In this document: one piece after another, positions 39,835-43,854 of the stretch
Layout: each line of letters starts with the position of its first letter
How positions within the stretch are numbered: the first letter of the stretch is position 1
Origin: Deltaproteobacteria bacterium
Lineage (GTDB): Bacteria > Desulfobacterota > RBG-13-43-22
Direction: 5' to 3'
Assembly: GCA_016208255.1 (NCBI GenBank)
Contig: JACQYK010000146.1
Coordinates: 1-43,854, forward strand
Length of the DNA stretch: 43,854 nt
Notes under the pieces: model-generated
Database searches by the model: none
Seen by the model: only the letters and a program-made list of their open reading frames with translations
What the model was told of the DNA's origin: nothing
Program-made: the position numbers and the translations under genes

Positions 39835-40113
39835 TTAGCGCAAATATTTTTTTAATTTTAAATAAAAGTTTTCGTAACTGCCGATAAGATATAAATTTAA
39901 AACACTTCCTTTCATTTCATAGGATAGTAAATACAACTGCCGGTTGTAATTGAATTTTAATACCCGTAGGCCTTTCAAGTCCCCTTTTTTTAATTCTCCG
40001 ATCTCCGGATTTTCCATTATGGTCTTTACTTGCTTGTCTATTTCCAACTGAAATTTTGAAGAAGCGCGTTTTTTAAATTTCAAAACCTGATTGGAGGCTA
40101 AGACTTTGATCAT
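39835..40113 (-). CDS. RelE-family mRNA-interferase-like toxin
   Basis: A 92-residue RelE/ParE-fold protein: MIKVLASNQVLKFKKRASSK, then IGELKKGDLKGLRVLKFNYNRQLYLLSYEMKG and a C-terminal YENFYLKLKKYL with basic and aromatic residues. Its ATG overlaps the antitoxin stop (ATGA, 40110-40113). It is the toxin of a type II pair and complete as far as can be seen. Confidence 0.85.
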   Translation of the reverse strand: MIKVLASNQVLKFKKRASSKFQLEIDKQVKTIMENPEIGELKKGDLKGLRVLKFNYNRQLYLLSYEMKGSVLNLYLIGSYENFYLKLKKYLR

Positions 40114-40340
40114 TTTATAATCCCGAATGGATATTCCCTCCCCAGTCCCGCCTCGATTTCCGCTTTGGCCTGAAGGGTTTCCTTGATAAAGGAAAAAGGC
40201 AAGTCGGAATTTTCCTCGCAAATAATAGCATCATGGATGTATTTATTAATTTGTTCTGAAACCGATCTATGTTCCAGTTTGGCCTTTAACCGCACCTTCC
40301 TCTCTATGATTTCAGGCAATCGTACTGTTAATACTCTCAT
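40110..40340 (-). CDS. Ribbon-helix-helix antitoxin
   Basis: A 76-residue antitoxin, MRVLTVRLPEIIERKVRLKA and on to HRSVSEQINKYIHDAI, a ribbon-helix-helix with the typical alternating beta strand RVLTVRL. The start at ATG 40340 is chosen because the operator and promoter are immediately upstream; the longer frame to 40427 would run through them. It precedes and overlaps the toxin. Confidence 0.88.
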   Translation of the reverse strand: MRVLTVRLPEIIERKVRLKAKLEHRSVSEQINKYIHDAIICEENSDLPFSFIKETLQAKAEIEAGLGREYPFGIIK

Positions 40341-40359
40341 CGGTCTGCCTCCGTATTTA

Positions 40360-40382
40360 ATTGTATTCAATTTAAATACAAT
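40360..40382. promoter_or_regulatory. Operator palindrome of the toxin-antitoxin pair
   Basis: ATTGTATT (40360-40367) and AATACAAT (40375-40382) are perfect inverted repeats around seven bases, 20 bases before the antitoxin ATG. It overlaps the -10 box, as expected for autorepression by a ribbon-helix-helix protein. Confidence 0.7.
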
Positions 40383-40406
40383 AAGTGGTTTCTTTGGTTC
40401 TGTCAA
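40378..40406 (-). promoter_or_regulatory. Promoter of the toxin-antitoxin pair
   Basis: On the minus strand TTGACA (40406-40401) and TATTGT (40383-40378) are 17 bases apart. Confidence 0.7.
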
Positions 40407-40442
40407 TAGATTTGTAAACCTCGCCACTCCCTTTAGAAAAAA

Positions 40443-41282
40443 TCACAGTGAAGGGCGGCGGAGCATTTCCAAGACAGCTTGCTCCAATCGATCCTGGAAA
40501 TTTTTGCCGGGCTGTTCAATGACCCACCGGGCATAGGCCCTCAGGTCGTTTCTTTCAGGGTTGGTAAGCCAGGGATAGGCCTTCTCCCAGCGGTTGATCA
40601 GAAGAGCGGCTTCCGGATCACCTGATCCGGCCAAAGTTTCAATCGGCAGAAGGGTTTTTAAAAAAACAGCCCAGGCTATTTTTCTCAAGGCCGGCAGATC
40701 CTTAATCTGTTCCCAAATTTGCTGTTCCTCCAAGGAATCTTCCAGTAAATATTCCAGCAACCGATTTTGATAAAAACCTAATCCCCACCCGTTCAACAAT
40801 CTGAACACTTCTTCGTCCTTCAGGGCCACGGAAAGCAAATAAACCAACTGCTGGAGCAAGGGTAGATCCAGTCCCCCGGACCTGGCGGTTTCCTGAAGGT
40901 GTTCGGAAAAAAGAAATTGATAAAATTCCAGCTTCCCGTGGAGCAGGGCATGGCCGATCTCATGCTGCACCAGACCCGGGATGATTTCTTCGGGAACACT
41001 CCGGATCTTTTCCAGGGACAAGTGAATCCTGGGGTAACCCCTCCAGGCCTCGTGGGTGGCCAGAAAGTTAGATTCATCAGCGGTGACTACCCCCAACTTG
41101 GCTTTTTCCCGGAGGTCGAATTCCTGAAAATCTTTTTCTTTTTCCCAGAGGTAAAAGGAAATACGGTCCGGGGCCATTCCAGGCCCAGTTTTCTCTATCA
41201 CCTCTCCGGCCCATTTTTGGACTTTGAGGAGAAAGGATTCATTGACCTGGCCCATCAAGACGGTTTCTATCATAGTCTTCAT
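40443..41282 (-). CDS. Hypothetical protein with HEIGH zinc-metalloprotease-like motif
   Basis: About 279 residues. Near residue 106 LVQHEIGHALLHG has the HExxH pattern of zinc metalloproteases. The rest is helical, with no signal peptide. The family is not recognised. The start is placed at ATG 41282 (MKTMIETVLMGQ), but an upstream start at 41336 is possible. The protein could be a metallopeptidase or a structural relative; only the motif supports this. Confidence 0.65.
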   Translation of the reverse strand: MKTMIETVLMGQVNESFLLKVQKWAGEVIEKTGPGMAPDRISFYLWEKEKDFQEFDLREKAKLGVVTADESNFLATHEAWRGYPRIHLSLEKIRSVPEEIIPGLVQHEIGHALLHGKLEFYQFLFSEHLQETARSGGLDLPLLQQLVYLLSVALKDEEVFRLLNGWGLGFYQNRLLEYLLEDSLEEQQIWEQIKDLPALRKIAWAVFLKTLLPIETLAGSGDPEAALLINRWEKAYPWLTNPERNDLRAYARWVIEQPGKNFQDRLEQAVLEMLRRPSL

Positions 41283-41354
41283 TTTAAAACATTTCCAACA
41301 GTTAAAGTCAATTAGAAAGGAATTATTGTTCTTCACTCTTGTCCAAAAGAGATT

Positions 41355-41402
41355 TCACCAGTAGAGTAGGGAGGGGCGAACCCCTCCCTACTCTACTGGT
41401 GA
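41355..41402. repeat. Perfect 22-bp hairpin with CGAA loop
   Basis: TCACCAGTAGAGTAGGGAGG (from 41355) continues to 41376 and pairs without mismatch with 41381-41402; the loop is CGAA. No T-run follows on either strand, so it is not a plain terminator. It lies between the divergent HEIGH-motif and permease genes. Confidence 0.85.
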
Positions 41403-41554
41403 ACCTGGTTTTCCAAAAGGCCCCAACAAGGCAAAAATCTGAATGAAATCAATACAACAATTAGCGGTCGCCAGAGAGCGTCCTTGGTGATATGATTATT
41501 ACCGGATGGGTAAAATCCGGTATGATCGACTAAAGAGGATGTTAAGGAGGGCTT

Positions 41555-42865
41555 GTGCAGTTTAAATATGGTCTAGACGATAAAGTTCCCCTTGGGGAAA
41601 ATTGGCTTTTGGGACTGCAATGGCTTTTTATAGCCATCCCTTCTATTTTGATTATCGGCAAGATTGTCGGGGGGCTTCACTACACCAGCCCCTTGGACCA
41701 GGTCGTTTACCTGCAAAAGCTGTCTTTGGTCATGGCCCTGACCATCTTCTTTCAGGTCCTTTGGGGCCATCGCCTCCCCCTCATCAGCGGACCTTCGACC
41801 GTCTTACTCATCGGCGTTATCGCCAGCAGAAGCTTTGCGGTTGAGTCCGTTTACACTTCCATGATGATCGGGGGTTTGATCCTGGCCCTCCTCAGCACCA
41901 CCGGGCTTTTCGGTCATCTCCGGAAACTCTTCACCACCCGGGTGGTGGCCGTCGTCCTTCTGCTTATCGGCTTTACCTTAATGCCCACAGTCATGAATCT
42001 GATCACCAGGACCAGTGGCCGGTCTTCCGCCTGGGCCAACCTCTTTTTTGCCTTTGGACTTACCCTGGGCCTGATTGTTCTTCAAAAATATCTGAAGGGA
42101 ATCTGGAAGTCGACCCTTATTCTCTGGGCCATGTTTTTGGGCAGCCTTGGTTATTTTCTTATTTTTCATGAGGAATGGACCGTTGGAAATCTGTCCGGTT
42201 TAGCGCCTTTCTCCTTTTTCGGCCAGCATCTCTTTACCGGCTTTTCTTTTGAGCCGGGGGTGCTCATTTCTTTTCTCATCTGTTTCCTGGCCCTTTCCAT
42301 CAATGACCTGGGCTCGATTGAATCGATGGAAGAAATTCTGAATCCCTCTCAAATGCCTCAAAGAATAAATCGAGGGATCACCTTTACCGGGATGGCCAAT
42401 GTCCTGGCCGGGTTTTTCGGAGTTGTCGGACCGGTTAATTTTTCCCTAAGCCCCGGGGTGATTTTGTCCACCCGATGCGCCTCCAGATATACCCTGATCC
42501 CGACGGCCGTCCTCCTTTTTCTTCTCTCTTTTTCACCGGCCGCAACCGGCCTGATCGGGATCGTCCCATCGGTGATTATAGGGACCGTTCTTCTTTACAT
42601 ACTTTGTTTTCAGGTAGGGGCCGGAATCGTTCTGGTGTCGAAAACGGAAGGCGGGTCTCAAGTTGAGACCGGACTGGTCATCGGTCTGCCCCTTCTTCTG
42701 GGGACGATGGTGGCCTTTTTACCCTCCGGAGTCATTGAGACCTTCCCGATGTTTTTACGCCCCTTGCTGGGAAACGGATTTGTTATCGGCATCTTCACCG
42801 CCTTTCTACTGGAGGGGATTATATTCAGGAAAAGAGAAAGGGGAACGGCTCGGGGAAAAGAATAA
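41555..42865 (+). CDS. NCS2-family nucleobase (uracil/xanthine) permease
   Basis: A 436-residue membrane protein with about 12-14 hydrophobic segments. QVLWGHRLPLISGPSTVLLI is the typical second/third-segment motif of NCS2 permeases, and SINDLGSIESMEEI and VGPVNFSLSPGVI match the conserved half-helices around segments 8 and 10. These proteins import uracil, xanthine or uric acid with protons or sodium. The conserved acidic residue of segment 8 appears as Asp in INDLGS. GTG start at 41555 after AAGGAGGG. The substrate is not defined. Confidence 0.85.
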   Translation: MQFKYGLDDKVPLGENWLLGLQWLFIAIPSILIIGKIVGGLHYTSPLDQVVYLQKLSLVMALTIFFQVLWGHRLPLISGPSTVLLIGVIASRSFAVESVYTSMMIGGLILALLSTTGLFGHLRKLFTTRVVAVVLLLIGFTLMPTVMNLITRTSGRSSAWANLFFAFGLTLGLIVLQKYLKGIWKSTLILWAMFLGSLGYFLIFHEEWTVGNLSGLAPFSFFGQHLFTGFSFEPGVLISFLICFLALSINDLGSIESMEEILNPSQMPQRINRGITFTGMANVLAGFFGVVGPVNFSLSPGVILSTRCASRYTLIPTAVLLFLLSFSPAATGLIGIVPSVIIGTVLLYILCFQVGAGIVLVSKTEGGSQVETGLVIGLPLLLGTMVAFLPSGVIETFPMFLRPLLGNGFVIGIFTAFLLEGIIFRKRERGTARGKE

Positions 42866-42918
42866 GAAAGCCGATTGATTCTGAATAGACCAATGATGAT
42901 TTCTTTGGGGTCGGATCT

Positions 42919-43854
42919 TTACTTTTTGCGAAAAAGCATGACAAAAATCGGAACCAACAAAATGACGGCCCCCGAGGCCAGAGATAAAGGGGCTCCGAGA
43001 AAATGGGAGACGACCCCGGCCTGAAAGGCCCCAATGGGCATGAAACCCATGAAGCACAGCGTATAAAAACTCATGATCCTTCCTCTTAATTCGTTGGGAA
43101 CCACCCTCTGAATAAAGGTGTTTATTGAAGCCACCTGCACCACAATTCCCATACCCAGCAAGGCCAGAAAGAAGCAGGACCAGGCAAAATGGGTGGAGAA
43201 AGCAAAAAGAAATAACGAAACGGCCAAAAGGATGGTGCTGTAATAGATGAATTTTACAAAATCGATTCTATGGCTGAACTGGGCCAGCACATAGGCTCCG
43301 ATTAAGGAGCCGAATCCGGAAAAGGCCATTAAGGTCCCCAACCCCTGCGCCCCTACTTTCAAGAGGTCTTTGGCATAAACGGGCATTAGTATGGCGAAGG
43401 GCATGACAAAGGTGGAAGAAGTGGCTACCAGCATAAGGGAATAGAAGACTTTTTTGTTGGCACCTATATATCGGCCTCCGTCGAATAGGGCCTCTTTGAC
43501 GGAATTCCCCATGGCGCCTTTTGCGGAAAAGTCCCCCTTAAGAATATGGGTCCCCAAGATGGCCGGAATAAAGGCCATGGCATTCAGATAAAAGCAGACA
43601 TCTAATCCTATCATCCCCACAATATACCCGGCCAGGGCGGGCCCGATGACCCGGGCGATATTAAATCCTATGGAATTCAGAGCAATCGCATTTCCCAAGG
43701 ACCTGATCTCTATCAATTCGACGATAAAGGCCATCCTGGCGGGTGAATCAATGGCATTGACAATGCCCCCCAGTAAAGCAATGACAATCAAGTTCCAGAA
43801 ATTGATTACCTTTAAGGAAATCAGGACTCCGATCAAAAATGAACCGGCCGCAAG
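42919..43854 (-). CDS. MFS transporter, partial (N-terminus beyond the window)
   Basis: At least 311 residues; the frame stays open to the window edge, so the first membrane segments are missing. Eight or more hydrophobic segments are seen, with NAIDSPARMAFIVELIE and NSIGFNIARVIGPALAGYIV, which are typical of the MFS_3/EntS-like exporter subgroup, and PNELRGRIMSFYTLCFMG in the second half. The protein is probably a drug or metabolite exporter. It is convergent with the permease. Confidence 0.85.
   Translation of the reverse strand, partial: LAAGSFLIGVLISLKVINFWNLIVIALLGGIVNAIDSPARMAFIVELIEIRSLGNAIALNSIGFNIARVIGPALAGYIVGMIGLDVCFYLNAMAFIPAILGTHILKGDFSAKGAMGNSVKEALFDGGRYIGANKKVFYSLMLVATSSTFVMPFAILMPVYAKDLLKVGAQGLGTLMAFSGFGSLIGAYVLAQFSHRIDFVKFIYYSTILLAVSLFLFAFSTHFAWSCFFLALLGMGIVVQVASINTFIQRVVPNELRGRIMSFYTLCFMGFMPIGAFQAGVVSHFLGAPLSLASGAVILLVPIFVMLFRKK

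Noticed and set aside
41460..41554. Possible purine-type riboswitch before the nucleobase permease
   Set aside because: The leader contains a short stem (CCGGA/TCCGG) but none of the conserved purine or guanidine aptamer sequences could be found.

Overview
The window looks like a chromosomal segment of an anaerobic or microaerophilic bacterium of the Desulfobacterota ('Deltaproteobacteria') type. The inference rests on gene content: flavodiiron protein plus rubredoxin, a NifU-like scaffold next to a ferredoxin-thioredoxin-reductase-like protein, ADP-forming acyl-CoA synthetase, a two-CW protein, PilZ and HD-GYP proteins, and many dispersed intergenic repeats. No rRNA, tRNA or CRISPR array was recognised. 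The lineage is inference; no marker gene settles it.

Layout. 1-3.4 kb: start of a divergent gene, a lipoprotein, DNA polymerase IV and a MutY with an almost complete Nudix box. 3.4-6.35 kb: repeat-rich accessory island with a HAD phosphatase, a PIN toxin/partner pair and a DUF2442 gene; two imperfect hairpins here have the architecture of integron attC sites, so these genes may be cassettes. 6.35-11.9 kb: CorA, acyl-CoA synthetase, PilZ, release-factor-like protein and a broken lipid kinase. 11.9-17.5 kb (minus strand): FprA, PAS histidine kinase, rubredoxin, metal-binding protein, a broken cysteine desulfurase, NifU, FTR-like protein and glutaredoxin: an oxygen/redox/Fe-S block. 17.5-22.3 kb: remains of an arsenosugar-type cluster (two TIGR04282/04283 glycosyltransferase-like proteins and a truncated ArsS radical SAM), a P-type Ca2+-ATPase and a PGPGW protein. 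22.5-27.1 kb: RidA, RRM protein, RpiB, an antitoxin pseudogene, a two-CW protein, an HTH protein, a membrane protein and a phosphotransferase enclosed by 172-bp direct repeats.

27.4-36.4 kb is the main accessory island: BrnT/BrnA; then a four-gene, translationally coupled minus-strand operon (28502-33560) of a nuclease-STAND NTPase, an unknown 136-aa protein, a 136-aa protein with an N-terminal FVTNSSTTS motif and a radical SAM/SPASM enzyme; then a graveyard of toxin-antitoxin pieces and a complete IS1595-type element with an 8-bp target duplication. The four-gene operon is the best candidate for an undescribed system, probably antiviral: it joins an Avs-like STAND nuclease to a peptide-modifying type of enzyme.

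36.4-43.9 kb: HD-GYP sensor, DUF169 protein, a RelE/ribbon-helix-helix toxin-antitoxin pair with a visible operator, a HEIGH-motif protein, a nucleobase permease and the 3' part of an MFS transporter running off the window.

Two themes recur. Several genes (lipid kinase, cysteine desulfurase, arsS, DUF4160, toxins) have lost internal or terminal blocks, which means gene decay or assembly error. Intergenic DNA is full of structured repeats, including two copies of an element whose hairpins are kept by compensatory changes.
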